Part shown: piece by piece, positions 1-11,235 of the stretch | How the letters are laid out: the number at the start of each line of letters is the position of its first letter | How positions within the stretch are numbered: position 1 is the stretch's first letter | Assembly: GCA_905221605.1 (NCBI GenBank) | Contig: CAJNDS010001125.1 | Location: forward strand, 402,606-466,605 | DNA length: 64,000 nt | Source of the DNA: Symbiodinium natans | Lineage: Eukaryota; Sar; Dinophyceae; Suessiales; Symbiodiniaceae | Direction of reading: 5' to 3' | Translations under genes and position numbers: made by a program | Notes under the pieces: model-generated | What the model was told of the DNA's origin: nothing | What the model saw: only the letters and a program-made list of their open reading frames with translations | Database searches by the model: none

Positions 1-417
1 TTCATCTAGGTACCCGGGGACTTCAGCTAACGTGCTCACTCTAAATGCTCATGACTGAAGCGACGTGTTGCAGTATGGTGCAGCGCCAGGTCACACAACG
101 ACAGCTACTGAGCGACGCCGCCACGCTTGGGATTCGGGATTGACACGGCCAACTGCTTTCAAATTTCTGTGTGCCGTACCTTGCTTGGTTTGCATGGCGC
201 TTATGCTGCTTATACTAGCTTCTCGAAGATTTTTTGATATCTAGGTTCACTCCCCAAGAAGGGTCGGCACCACCTGCATGGATCCCATTGCTTCATCTGA
301 TGCCCTCACCGACAGGTCTCATCTCCGATCTCATGAAGGCCTGTTCAGTTCAAAAACGCAAATTTGCATTGGCCTTGACATCGGTTCGCTTGGGACTCAC
401 TGGCTCCGAGCTTGCAG

Positions 418-3400
418 GACGAGTTTCATGATGTGCGGCTGAACATCGTCTCGCATGCCGGCCTCATCTGCGAAGTTTTGAGCGTTGATGGCCTGGCCTG
501 GGCCTGAAAGGTTCCTTTGCCACCCCGATAGATGTGCAATCTGACCCTTTCTACTGCGAAAGCTCACTCCTTCAGACTGGGGTTGGCATTGTGGTTCGGC
601 TCGTTTTTATGAAGTGAGCGTCTTCCGACATGATGTGTGGTCGTCACCTTCACTACTGCAATCTTCCTTCACGCAATCACACACAGGTTTTTCGTGAAGG
701 TTCCAGTTGTCGGTTGCTTTCAGCCGCCCTATCGAGGTCCACTCACTTCTGCACACAGTACAGAACTTGATCATGGACAATCACTGGCGAATCCGCCACA
801 GCCCTGGGATCATCTTTTCCCCCCCCCCCCGCCCCAATGGAGACTGGCCGTCTGCGATGCGCTGCTCTCGGGCATCTTAGGTCAGAGCGTTGTAGAGCAA
901 GTTCCGAAGCTGGTGGTGGGCTTGGACGGCCGAGCGGGTAGGAAGTGATAGACGTGTTGTAGCGAGCCGAGGGAGGGCGCGAGTTTTTCACGCCTTGCTT
1001 ACGTGCAGCTTGCTTTGTGACTCAGTCGCGACTCTTCGGCATGGAGATGTTCCAGTCCAAGCTGGAGGCCTTTTCCCTCGATAGATGAGCATCGAGTTCT
1101 TGCTTCAATATTTTTTGTGGTTTCTGCCTTCTTAGACAGAGGCAGGTTCTGCGAAACAGCCAGTACGAACTGGCCTCGAGAATTGCACGGCCTGCTGGCA
1201 AGGGATCATGATCATGCGCTCGGTGGGTCATGGTGGGTCGAAGGCCTTCAAGGCGGCTACGTATGGAATCCGGGAAAGCGTGGGCATCACATTTTTCCCC
1301 CCGTTGGACACTTAAATGGAGGTTTCCAGTGCTCATATGCTCTCAGTTTTCACATGCTCCGACAGCTGAAGCGTCATTGCAAGTCTGCCTATAGGGCCTT
1401 GTGATTTTCAGCCGAAGCCACAGGGCCCATGTGGAACAAAAACACTTTCCTGGACACCGCAGTGTAGTCTGGCGATGCTAGAAAGATGAGTGGTCTCGTT
1501 TCCTTGCAGTAACTTGCAACTATTTGGTGTGGGTCAGGCTCGGGGCTTTGGGGTTCCTGCGCAGACCATCTTCCTGTCCAGCTTGCGCGACTCCGTGCAC
1601 TCAGTGCGCCAGGCCCGCTCTCGCAGACTCCTTGTTTTTTCTCCTTCAGAGCGCATCTGACAAGCCCGAGGCTGCCATCCAGCACCTGAAAGAGATTGCT
1701 GATACTTTCGGTTCCCAGTGGACAGTGGAGCACTTGCTGTCCAGCCCCGAGATATGCAGAGATGATCTCAGGTGCTCAGAGACGCTTGTCGTGACGTTGA
1801 GGCCCAAGCTGGTCGAGCAGTACTCCGGCAGCGTAGGCTACGCGAACCGCGTGACAACGTCTGACCCTTCACAAGACTGATTTGGGATTTCCGAAAATAG
1901 GGGTACCCCTTATATACCCCAAAATGCTGTATAATCCTGTCAAAGGAAGCCCCCAAAAGGTTACCCCTATTTTCGGAAACCCCCCCATTTTGGTCAATGA
2001 ACTTCGTTCAACAATTCATCCCAGCTGCTGTGTGGTCTTTTAGGCTCCACGTGCTGCCGCAAGTGTCGGGGGTGATGACGCAGTCTCCTCAGAGCCTCAG
2101 AGTCTTTCCTTTGCTCTACCGTACCGTGTTGATAAAGTTGTTTATATCATTTTGGCCACGGCCACAAAATAGAGGTTCAACCATCTCAGCAAGCTTTCTG
2201 GGCTTTTCTCTTCCTTTGGACTCACCAGACCCTGCTGCACGAGGAGGCATCCGACTGTGAAGCTTGCAATCCGAAGATGCAAGGGAGCTGGCGAACCGAA
2301 GTTTGGACCATGCTCGGAGCGAGCTGTGTGTCAGCCTTCTTGTAATCATCCCACCTCTCGTTTTGCGAGGCCGCTAGGTGAATCTCCTGATTCACAAAGA
2401 GGGAGTACCTGGTACTGGTGTGCTTTTCGAGACGTGCATCTTCATATGCCTTCATCGAGTTTGTCTGGCTGAGGACACCTTAACTTATCGGCGAGGGAGG
2501 AAGAAAAAGTTGAAGTTTCGCAGTCAAGAAGTGGGGAATGCCCGAGAGGGCAGCGGTCTTCCGTACCACGTTGACGAGCCTGCCAAGTGCGCCTAGTAAC
2601 TTAGTAGGTGACTATGGTGGCACGGGTGCAAAATTCAATACGCCTTTCCCAGTTGTGGCTATGCGACCTCGGCCATCATGTCAGATGCGGCTACCTTCCA
2701 CATAGCTCAGTCCACCTGCTTCTGCATCTGTACGCCCGCTACACGATGTCATGATACTGCAGCTACATTGGCAGGCTTTCTGGTCTGAGCAGAGAAGCGT
2801 TATCTGCAGGTTGGTCAGGATTGCTCTACCGAGGCCGGAGCAGCTTGTGCAGTACATAGTGCCTCTTCTCATCAAGGCTACCAAGGACAACGCACTCTTG
2901 AGTTTGTGCTCTGCATCTCTCGGGGTCAAAGTGTCAGATTGAGGGTCGCCCGCAGTTTACATGCAGCCACGGGACATCTTTGGTCGGTTCTGTGAGTGAG
3001 CTTTCCTGCAGGACACTGTGCCCAACGTGCGCTTCTGCGCTTGTCGAACCATCATGTGGATGTAAACCTGGCCTGTTTAAACTCGGCAGCCATGTATAGA
3101 AGATCTGTCGAAGAGTTGCAGCTGCTTGACTACACCCCAGTCGAATGCGACATGAGACACGAACAGGCTTTCGGCCCGTTGTGATGATTGTTCATGCCAC
3201 CCTTGCTCAACACTGCGAGTGGTCCGTAAAATTCTCCTCGACACTTAAGGGGCTCTCAGAGTCCTTTGGGGTTTAGGGTTTAGGGTTTGGTATCTTCGTG
3301 GTTCTTCTTCGAATGTTTGCCCCAATGCTACATGACAGGATGGAGCACCACAATCTGGGGAGCCAGACTATCACCTCCACCATCAAGCCGTGTTTGCAGG

Positions 3401-3581
3401 AGTTGGGCCCTTGGTGAGGGTAAAGCTGCATCAGATGCTACATTTTGAATCCCACGTCTACCCGGGATTGCTGAAGAGCTGGATCTGAAGACGTGCAACT
3501 GCGAAGCCGCAAGCCTTGAGGCTGGAACACGACCCGGACATCGACGTCCAGTACTACGCGCAGCGCGCGTTGCTTCTCTGA
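418..3581 (+). CDS. Protein phosphatase 2A scaffold subunit A (PR65, HEAT repeats), 3' part
   Basis: PR65 is the HEAT-repeat scaffold that holds the catalytic and regulatory subunits of the PP2A serine/threonine phosphatase. Exons read by eye: 418-495 (DEFHDVRLNIVSHAG), 737-796 (VHSLLHTVQNLIMDNHWRIR), about 844-937 (LAVCDALLSGILGQ), about 1253-1279 (AATYGIRES), 1650-1738 (EAAIQHLKEIADTFGSQW), 2044-2127 (LHVLPQVSGVM..LLYRTV), 2810-2885, 3012-3061 (DTVPNVRFCACRTIMWM), 3339-3413 (IKPCLQELGP) and 3521-3581 (DPDIDVQYYAQRALLL then TGA). These follow, in order, the remembered PR65 C-terminal HEAT repeats, including VRLNI, WRxRLA, VPNVRF and DxDVxYxAQ. Phases agree for the last five joins; several upstream joins lack a GT donor and are approximate. 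The 5' part lies outside the window, or its exons at 1-417 were not recognised. One intron carries a MITE-like element and another a short telomere-like run. Family assignment is firm; exact boundaries are not. Confidence 0.85.
1884..1987. mobile_element. MITE-like inverted-repeat element in a PP2A-A intron
   Basis: The ends are imperfect inverted repeats of about 25 bp: TTTCCGAAAATAGGGGTA on the left and its complement TACCCCTATTTTCGGAAA (with one inserted T) on the right, enclosing about 50 bp. The element lies between the PR65 exons at 1650-1738 and 2044-2127. It is the clearest member of a family with relatives near 26.7, 26.9, 36.1, 40.2, 55.1 and 61.0 kb. Confidence 0.7.
3268..3290. repeat. 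Short telomere-like run (TTTAGGG) inside a PP2A-A intron
   Basis: About three TTTAGGG units lie between the phase-matched PR65 exons 3012-3061 and 3339-3413, so the run is intronic. Confidence 0.85.
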
Positions 3582-3666
3582 CGCCACCTCAGGCGTTAGC
3601 ATCCGGGAAGTCGCACAAGGCAAGAGGAGGATGGGCTGAAGGTTCAGCGCGCTCCCAGGAGGCCGC

Positions 3667-3782
3667 AAGCCCTAAGCCCTAAACCTAAACCCTGAACCCT
3701 AAACCCGAAACCCTAAACCCTGAACCCGAAACCCTAAACCCTAAACCCTAAGCCCTAAACCCTAAACCCTAAACCCTAAACC
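3667..3782. repeat. Telomere-like block (CCCTAAA, with CCCGAAA and CCCTGAA variants)
   Basis: Sixteen or so degenerate units start about 90 bp after the PR65 stop codon, in the 3' flank. Confidence 0.95.
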
Positions 3783-3837
3783 GAGGCTAGGAAGCGTCGT
3801 TCCAAGATGCGACAGCCCTGCTCGCTTACCAACCTTG

Positions 3838-4032
3838 CCAGTATTCTTAGTATTCTCACTCTTCTTAGCATTGTTCGTATTCTTCGTATTCTTTGTATTC
3901 TTCGTCTTCGTACTCTTCGTACTCTTCGTATTCTTCGTATTCATAGTATTCTTAGTATTCTTCGTATTCTTCGTATTCTTGGAATTCTTAGAGTTCTTAG
4001 TGTTTCTTTTTACTTTTGTTAGTATTCTTATA
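3838..4032. repeat. Minisatellite of TATTCTTCG/TACTCTTCG-type units
   Basis: Imperfect 6- to 9-bp units rich in TTCTTCGTA. Both strands are open and would encode Phe/Leu-rich or Asn-Thr-Lys-rich peptides, which are treated as artefacts. Confidence 0.9.
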
Positions 4033-7000
4033 CTCTTCCTCTTTGCATTTCCCGTGTCTTGCTTGTTCTCTGTTGCTTTTGAAACGGGCACTCAGGGGGT
4101 GGGCTGAAGTTGCGTCTTGGAGTGAAGACGCTGAGGCTGCCTGTTCAACTTGTACACACAAATACAAGAATCATCTGGCACTGAATTGACTACACCTGAT
4201 GATGCGGCGGTAGGTATTTGCTTGACTATGTCGTCGGATTTGCTGGTCGCTCACCCCACATGTATGGTTCCTGTTCGTGATTCGTGCTGCCAGGATTGCG
4301 AGGTGTTCTGGGCTTGCGATCTCTGCAAGTATTCTCCGATGTTAAAGCTCGCCAGTGTGCTGAGCTCTTTCATCTGTGGGTGGTTGGCTGGAAGCGCAGA
4401 AGCTTCCATGCTAGCGGCGACGTAGCAGCTTTTTGCTAAGTCTGAGCGTGGTTGTGACAGCCTTCCCCCAACGACTGAAGTTCGCCAAAGATTCCATGCC
4501 TGTGGCTGCAAACGGCCTAGCAGGCTGTGGAACAGCAGTGTAACACATAGCACACCCCTGCCCATAAGATACAGCTTTTGTTCCGTGTATTTTGCCTGAC
4601 GTAGTAGCATCGCACATCTTTGCAATGGACGTGGCTACGGGGATTACCAGGATTTTGCAGACTCTGTCCTGCCGAACGTCTGCAGGGCGCGTTTAAGGGG
4701 AGGCCGAGAAGAGGGCGCCAGCTCGTACAAGTGTTGTTGGGTTTTTCGGTTTCAGATTGTCATGGGCTTGTGTAGTAGCCTCTAAGGTTAGTTATGTTGA
4801 CAAACATGACTAAAGACTAATGTGGCGCAAGGTTAACACAAAGAGTGATGCCTTGACGTTTCCTGAGTCTCAAATCCAATTCACACGCACCCTCCGAACT
4901 GCAGTGGAGCGGCGAGTGCATGCGGGCGCGACTGAAAACAAGAAGAGCGCTGTTCTGTTCGGTCGATAGTTCCGTCCCGTACAGGGCCAGAGTGCTTGGC
5001 CACCCCGCTGACTTTGATTCAAGCCACACACATTGATCAATCTAAGCCGCATGTCTGAGCAGAAGTGTCCTGGTCCGGCAGCTACTGAGAAGGAGTCCAG
5101 CAACCACACAAAACGACTTTGGTACTCTAGCTAGTAGTACACTTATTGGTGTAGCCCCTTGACATCCCTTGACCATCGCGAGCATATGCGACCATGGTGG
5201 TTTGCAGGTGCAACCCGGCCGAGCCCAAGCGGGACATGTTGCAGCATATATATATATATTTATATGTTGCAGCTTTGGCGGATTTTTGTAGACTCTGGAG
5301 CCGGAAAGTATGGGAGCACCCCGCCATTCCTGAAACGTTAACACCTAAATCCAAGACCTTTGTGAAGGACTGCGCGTGGCTCGCCACGAGGGCAGGCCGG
5401 AAACACCATCTTCACATGGGGGGGGGTGGTTGTTCTGGACTGAAGCCAGCTTTTTCTCTCTTCTGGTCGGGAATGAAGGAATAGTGGGCAGCAATGGCAA
5501 GTATGATTCCCCAGTCCTTGATCAGCAATGGCAATCCTAGTGATGTCCCATTACTGCATTCCCTAGCGGAAGTTTGGTTGGTGACCCTTCATTAGAATAT
5601 TCTTATACAGGCTTTAAATATGTGGGGCCCCGTATGACGTCACAACAACTTCCCCACCTCCAGATGAGCTGAGTGAGTCTTCAATACTTGCAGTGGATAT
5701 GGTATTGTGGGGTCGGGCATTGGCATTCTCTATCTGTCAAGGCACTTGTGGGGCTCCTTTCCGGCGAGGCGCCGCGGGCAAGCGCTTGCATCAGCCTGTT
5801 ATGCCATCCTTGACAAGTGCATGGCTCGCGCCGGAACCGCAGAACCTCATCACAGAAACAAGCGAACATAGCTTGCCTGGTCACCCGAGCTTCATCCACA
5901 ACATTCCACAACTTCGAGGGCCTCATTGGACCTTCGGGCTTCTCCGCCTGGCCTGCCCTCAAAAGATTGTGTCAACGCCGTGCTCTAAACAGCTCTCTTC
6001 TATGCCGGCACAAGCCGATAGTACATGACGTATATGGCTTGCACCTCACCTGCAGCGATGGGAGGTATAGGACTGCAGGTGTCCGTCACGCCTGCAAGAT
6101 GCTTGACAAAGCTTGACACACCACATCGGGGGACAAAAAAGGAAGGGAGGACGGCGGCGACACAGAGACGAGTTGCCGCCGGTGTGACAGGCGACGAACA
6201 GACAGGGCTTCAGCTCTTCCTGCGATCTGAGCCGTGCAGTTGGATTCAGTTGGATTCCTTCTCGAAGCTAAACTCGAAAAGCAGTCCTCGACTCACTCCT
6301 GAGACTTTGAGATGCAGCATACTACAGCTGCGTTACGCTGCGTGCTTTGCCTGCTCGGAGCTGGTGTCGATGCAGGCAAACATTGCAACACCATTGTCGT
6401 GCATGACTCCATTCGCCATTCCGCCAACGACTCAAATTGGCCTCCCATAGCAGTGCCACAAGGCATGCAGGTCGCTGACGGCGCATCCCTTGCAGAGGAA
6501 GTTTAGGATTTGCGGAGTTGGGGTTGCAAACTGCAGGTAGGAAGCTCTTTGCTGTAGGCGACTTGGTGTTCACCCCAGGGATACTCTGCGAAAGGCTGGG
6601 AGCAGGAGACCTGTGCTAGGAGAGGATGAGGAGTTTTCAAATCTTTGCCCCACACGGAGGGTGGACCCGAGGGTGGGGCCAAACACAAGGCCAAATGAGA
6701 GGCTCTAAGCGAAAGCTTGGAGGGTCCCCCCAGGTTTGGCCTTGTCCTGTTGCCTCGCACACGCCGTGAACTTGGCAGCCAGCCGCTTGCACTTGGCGAC
6801 TTTTGATCCGACCATTTTTAGGGGCCAAGTTTACAAAAGTAGTTCCCTATACCTCCTCTAGCAGGCTTCAGGCGAGGCTTTATCGCACCATGCGGCGTGG
6901 AGGGGGATTCAGATGCAAAAGACAGTAGATACACTACAGCGCTGTGGTGTCGCCATACCCACTCGTACCGAGTTGCAGGACAGCTGCGCAATCCCATGGT

Positions 7001-7595
7001 AGCATGCCCCATCTCCCATTTGCTTGAGAGGGCATCAGTTGAAAGCATGTCGGAGATGTCACAAGAAGTCAGGAAAGGTGGGCCTCCATGATGAACGGTA
7101 TATCCTCAGGCACAAGCGCGACACAACTTTCTGTCCCGGCCAGCAAATGAACTCTGATAAGCGCCAAGGAGGCTCTCACAGACACTTCAGACAAGTTCTG
7201 GCACGGGACCGCTAGCTGCTCATCCGAGCTCGTCATCCGAGCTCGGAAGTGGTGTCGCATGTCGATCACGAGTCGATTCCATGCGCTCGTGGCATTTGCA
7301 CATCCGGGTCGAGGCGTTTGAGGCCAATGCCTCCCCTCTGAAAGGTGCAGGCCTCGACGCTGCCACAGCCACACTTCTCGTGGTCGCTGCCGACTTGGCA
7401 GAAGGCGGGCGCATTGGGTCCAGACTTACCGTGTGTTCATGCCTAGTTACTCTGGTTTACGGGGAGAGAGGCCACGCTGCAACACTCTGAACGTTCTCAG
7501 AACTGATTTGCTTCTTTCAACGTGTGCCATGTCCGAGCTGCCTGCCATTCCAGTCGGTTTTGAAGTAGTGCAGCCATTCCGACCCCTAGACTTTC
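4033..7595. other. Unassigned region, no gene recognised
   Basis: Mixed-composition unique sequence with short open stretches in several frames (for example 4150-4425, 5690-6030, 6300-6506, 7433-7600). None shows a recognisable domain, a long uninterrupted frame or a convincing pair of splice sites. A small TA run sits near 5250. Small exons could be hidden here. Confidence 0.4.
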
Positions 7596-7599
7596 TCAG

Positions 7600-8162
7600 G
7601 GCGTTGTGCCCTTTGTTGCGATGTGCCAGGTCTCGGCGGCGTTTTATGACTGGAAGCAGAGCTTTTTGGCCACCACAGATGAGGCTCCCCCGGGGTTCAC
7701 TCTGGGCTTTACAGCCTTGGACTTGGCTTACAGGCTGAGATGTAAGTTGCAGGTCTTTGAATGTGTACTTTTGCTTTTCATCATGGCCTTTGCAGGTTAG
7801 AGTTGGTCCATCATGGTGAGCTTGTAGAGGGCCGGGCTTCTTCGAGAGATGGTGGCCGACAGGCCTTCATCCGCTCAGAGATCAACGGAAGGCGAAGCAG
7901 ACGCATAGTGCCCTGGGAGACGTCAGGATGGTCAATTCGAGAAAAGTTGACATCATCAGTGCGGCCGGATGGTTGTATCATCTCGCCATGGCATGTGCGA
8001 AGACCCCTGGATTATGAAGCTTGGGTTGATGTGCAGAAAGAATCCTTCGATGATAGCAGGTCGCTCAGGACGGCAACAGAAGAACAGAAGAAGAGTTGGC
8101 TCAGCGAATTCAAATCAAGGCAAGGGTATGCCAGGGTACATGGACAAGCGTGGGCATGTTGA
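7600..8162 (+). CDS. Candidate exons of an unidentified gene
   Basis: A stretch after an AG at 7598-7599 reads GVVPFVAMCQVSAAFYDWKQ, continues to FTALDLAYRLR and is followed by GTAAGT at 7742. A second stretch, entered after TTTGCAG at 7795, reads LELVHHGELVEGRASS, continues to SPWHVRRPLDYEAWVDVQKE and stops at 8162. Amino-acid composition is protein-like in both. The GTAAGT donor and the second acceptor do not give compatible phases for these two frames, so either another splice site is used or one segment is misread. No family is recognised. Confidence 0.35.
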
Positions 8163-8249
8163 GGTACTGTTTGCTTTCTTCTGCGCGGATGCTGTAGGAG
8201 CCGTGCCTGAAAAGAGCAGCTCAGCAAATGCCTGAAGTAGTACTGAAGT

Positions 8250-8963
8250 AGTCCTTTGCTTTTTGAGGAGGGGCTCTTTGGGCTTTCTGGTGCGAAGACG
8301 GCGCCCGCCACAGCGACATTCCCCTCGAGGACTCGAGAATCTGTAACGGCGACTTCTGCAATGCTTGGCTGGTGTGCCCCCTCCGGCAGTGCAGGTGCAG
8401 TAGGATGTTCCGAAGGAAGATGTCCGAATCTGTATGGGTGCCAGGAGTCTCAGCACTATGCGCGATCTGCATGTCGATCCTTTGGCGTGAACCACTACCT
8501 GCTCTGGGGAGGAGGTGACCCGGCCTGAACATGTTCCCATACCCATCTCCAGCCCCAGCCTATTCTTCCATGTTTGTCCTTTGCTCCAAGGCATCCCCTT
8601 GGAAGGGCTAGCCGTGAGCTGAGACTTTGCGCAAGTGTTGTGTCAGACATTGATGCCAAGCAAAAGCAGCTCAAGGTTCTTTGGATGGCTGGGCGTGATC
8701 CCTGGTCATTCTGGTTGGGACCCCGAATTCTTTCCCTTACTCCCTGGCTGAGCTGTGCGGAATGCATGTGAGGCCCTGCTTTGTTGGTGCACCCATATTC
8801 GACCTTGGATGCCTGCGCCTGTCGTCGTAGGTCTGATGCGTGGCTGCTTCCCGTGTGGCTGGTGAGGCATCCGGGGTTTCAACACTTCCGAACCACATTT
8901 GAGGATGCATGGGAGAGGGTCCGTCATAAAGACGAGCCCTGTTCTGCAACGCTGTTCTTCTGA
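8250..8963 (+). other. Coding-like stretches, unidentified
   Basis: Three plus-strand stretches look coding but cannot be joined: about 8300-8520 (a cysteine-rich run around CNGDFCNAWLVCPLRQCRCS), about 8610-8771 (containing DIDAKQKQLKVLWMAGRDPW) and about 8835-8963 (LPVWLVRHPGFQHFRTTFED). They may be exons of the preceding candidate gene or decayed copies of something else. Confidence 0.3.
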
Positions 8964-9067
8964 TTCTGGAAGCATTTATGGTTTTTCTACAGCCTGACAA
9001 GGCAAAACCTGATCTGCAGCTGTTGGGCTCTTCGCTGCTTAGCTAGTCGCTGGTCCTCTTTCACATC

Positions 9068-9451
9068 ATGAGCCGCCGCGCTGGATCTGGCTTCCTGGTG
9101 CTGGGCGCCCTGGCCTACCTGGCCTGGGGCCCCAGCTTCACTGGTCCGGCGCTGAAGACCGACAGGCAGGAGAGCGCTGTGGTCCGCATGGCTGGCTCCT
9201 CCAAGTGGGTGAACCCAGTGGATCCTGAGATGTCACACCCCAGTGGTCTGTACGTCCTTCCTCTGAAGCCGGCGAAGAAGACCGAGCCTTACGTCTACAC
9301 CTGGCAGAAGGACGAGAAGACCGGTGAGCTGAAGGATTACGTGAAGACGCCTTACAAGGGTTTCGAGAGGGCCTCCCACTTCTACGTGAACCGCAAGCAA
9401 AACGGAGCCTGGGACCACTGGGGCCCAAGCGGCGAAGGTGAGGCTGCATGA
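9068..9451 (+). CDS. Tandem-array gene copy 1: small, probably plastid-targeted protein
   Basis: Intronless 127-codon frame. Residues 1-6 are basic (MSRRAG), residues 7-20 are a hydrophobic segment (SGFLVLGALAYLAW) and then comes SFTGPALKTDRQES, a short basic/hydroxylated stretch. Signal peptide, F-x-G-P motif and transit-like stretch is the usual layout of peridinin-plastid presequences, so import into the plastid is inferred. The remainder (about residues 45-127) is hydrophilic, rich in Lys, Tyr and Trp, and ends GPSGEGEAA; no domain is recognised. A pyrimidine tract and several AG dinucleotides lie within 60 bp upstream, consistent with spliced-leader trans-splicing. Four-fold near-identity strongly supports a real, highly expressed gene. 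Function unknown. Confidence 0.88.
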   Translation: MSRRAGSGFLVLGALAYLAWGPSFTGPALKTDRQESAVVRMAGSSKWVNPVDPEMSHPSGLYVLPLKPAKKTEPYVYTWQKDEKTGELKDYVKTPYKGFERASHFYVNRKQNGAWDHWGPSGEGEAA

Positions 9452-9701
9452 GCCAGAAGGTAGCTTCGCAGACACTAGCTCAGCTGCTTTTTAAGCGAGA
9501 CGCACAAAGTCGTTGTCTTGCTGACTGCCGCAATGCGGCATGTGCAGTTGCAGAGTGTGAGTCATAATCTTGCCTGCGTCGTCTGTGTCGTGCAGCATTG
9601 CATGTTGGGTGAGCAACTGGGATTGCCGAGCGTATTTCAGATTTGCTCCAAGTTTTTTTGGCTCTTCGCTGCTTGGCTAGTCGCTGGTCCTCTTTCACAT
9701 C

Positions 9702-10085
9702 ATGAGCCGCCGCGTTGGATCTGGCTTCCTGGTGCTGGGCGCCCTGGCCTACCTGGCCTGGGGCCCCAGCTTCACTGGTCCGGCGCTGAAGACAGACAGG
9801 CAGGAGAGCGCTGTGGTCCGCATGGCTGGCTCCTCCAAGTGGGTGAACCCAGTGGATCCTGAGATGTCACACCCCAGTGGTCTGTACGTCCTTCCTCTGA
9901 AGCCGGCGAAGAAGACTGAGCCTTACGTCTACACCTGGCAGAAGGACGAGAAGACCGGTGAGCTGAAGGATTACGTGAAGACGCCTTACAAGGGTTTCGA
10001 GAGGGCCTCCCACTTCTACGTGAACCGCAAGCAAAACGGAGCCTGGGACCACTGGGGCCCAAGCGGCGAAGGTGAGGCTGCATGA
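9702..10085 (+). CDS. Tandem-array gene copy 2
   Basis: Same 127-codon product as copy 1 with a single amino-acid change (Ala5 to Val); other differences from copy 1 are silent. Its 5' flank shares about 50 bp with copy 1 (ending TCCTCTTTCACATC before ATG) but not with copies 3 and 4. Its 3' flank is the same as that of copy 3. It is therefore a hybrid between the two subtypes in the array, as expected from unequal crossing-over or gene conversion. Confidence 0.88.
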   Translation: MSRRVGSGFLVLGALAYLAWGPSFTGPALKTDRQESAVVRMAGSSKWVNPVDPEMSHPSGLYVLPLKPAKKTEPYVYTWQKDEKTGELKDYVKTPYKGFERASHFYVNRKQNGAWDHWGPSGEGEAA

Positions 10086-10468
10086 TTGGCTTCAGCATGT
10101 AGCTGTAGCTGTAGCATCGACCAGCCATCCCGCACATCATGACCATATGCAGCGCTTTGATAACAAGAAGTGCATGCCTGCCGAAGTTGTTGTAAGTGTT
10201 GTACCTACTTAGGACAGGACTGTAACGAACTGTCAGACGCGGTATATTTGCCAGCTTGTTGCGGTAGCTTTCTGGAGATGTGCCGACAAGCACAGGCGGC
10301 AAGTATCTACCTCTCTTTGTGCAGACGTGACTTACAGCAATCTTTCAAGAGGCTGTCTTTTGCTTTCCGGATATGCGTTGAAAACTGGTCGGCAAAACGA
10401 CGACATTGCGAAATGCAGCCGGCTCCGAATCATTTTTTTACCCCTACCTGCCTCTCGCTTCCCAAAAG

Positions 10469-10852
10469 ATGAGCCGCCGCGCTGGATCTGGCTTCCTGGT
10501 GTTGAGCGCCCTGGCCTACCTGGCCTGGGGCCCCAGCTTCACGGGGCCGGCGCTGAAGACCGACAGGCAGGAGAGCGCTGTGGTCCGCATGGCTGGCTCC
10601 TCCAAGTGGGTGAACCCAGTGGATCCTGAGATGTCCCACCCCAGTGGTCTGTACGTCCTTCCTCTGAAGCCGGCGAAGAAGACCGAGCCTTACGTCTACA
10701 CCTGGCAGAAGGACGAGAAGACCGGTGAGCTGAAGGATTACGTGAAGACGCCTTACAAGGGTTTCGAGAGGGCCTCCCACTTCTACGTGAACCGCAAGCA
10801 AAACGGAGCCTGGGACCACTGGGGCCCAAGCGGCGAAGGTGAGGCTGCATGA
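10469..10852 (+). CDS. Tandem-array gene copy 3
   Basis: Same product with Gly13 to Ser in the hydrophobic leader. The chosen ATG aligns with the starts of copies 1 and 2; an in-frame ATG 63 bp upstream would add 21 residues that copies 1 and 2 do not have. A pyrimidine-rich tract ending CTTCCCAAAAG directly precedes the ATG and would serve as a trans-splice acceptor, giving a very short 5' untranslated region. Confidence 0.88.
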   Translation: MSRRAGSGFLVLSALAYLAWGPSFTGPALKTDRQESAVVRMAGSSKWVNPVDPEMSHPSGLYVLPLKPAKKTEPYVYTWQKDEKTGELKDYVKTPYKGFERASHFYVNRKQNGAWDHWGPSGEGEAA

Positions 10853-11235
10853 TTGGCTTCAGCATGTAGCTGTAGCTGTAGCATCGACCAGCCATCCCGC
10901 ACATCATGACCATATGCAGCGCTTTGATAACAAGAAGTGCATGCCTGCCGAAGTTGTTGTAAGTGTTGTAGCTACTTAGGACAGGACTGTAACGAACTGT
11001 CAGACGCGGTATATTTGCCAGCTTGTTGCGGTAGCTTTCTGGAGATGTGCCGACAAGCACAGGCGGCAAGTATCTACCTCTCTTTGTGCAGACGTGACTT
11101 ACAGCAATCTTTCAAGAGGCTGTCTTTTGCTTTCCGGATATGCGTTGAAAACTGGTCGGCAAAACGACGACATTGCGAAATGCAGCCGGCTCCGAATCAT
11201 TTTTTTACCCCTACCTGCCTCTCGCTTCCCAAAAG

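Larger units (their letters stand above)
9702..11235 (+). repeat. Two direct 767-bp gene-plus-spacer units
   Basis: Copy 2 plus spacer (9702-10468) and copy 3 plus spacer (10469-11235) have exactly the same length. The 383-bp spacers are almost identical; the one clear difference is GTACCTACTT versus GTAGCTACTT. The copy 1 to copy 2 spacer is shorter (250 bp) and unrelated over most of its length. Confidence 0.9.

Noticed and set aside
3762-4107. Asn-Thr-Lys-rich (minus) and Phe/Val-rich (plus) frames
   Set aside because: Translation of the TTCTTCGTA minisatellite.
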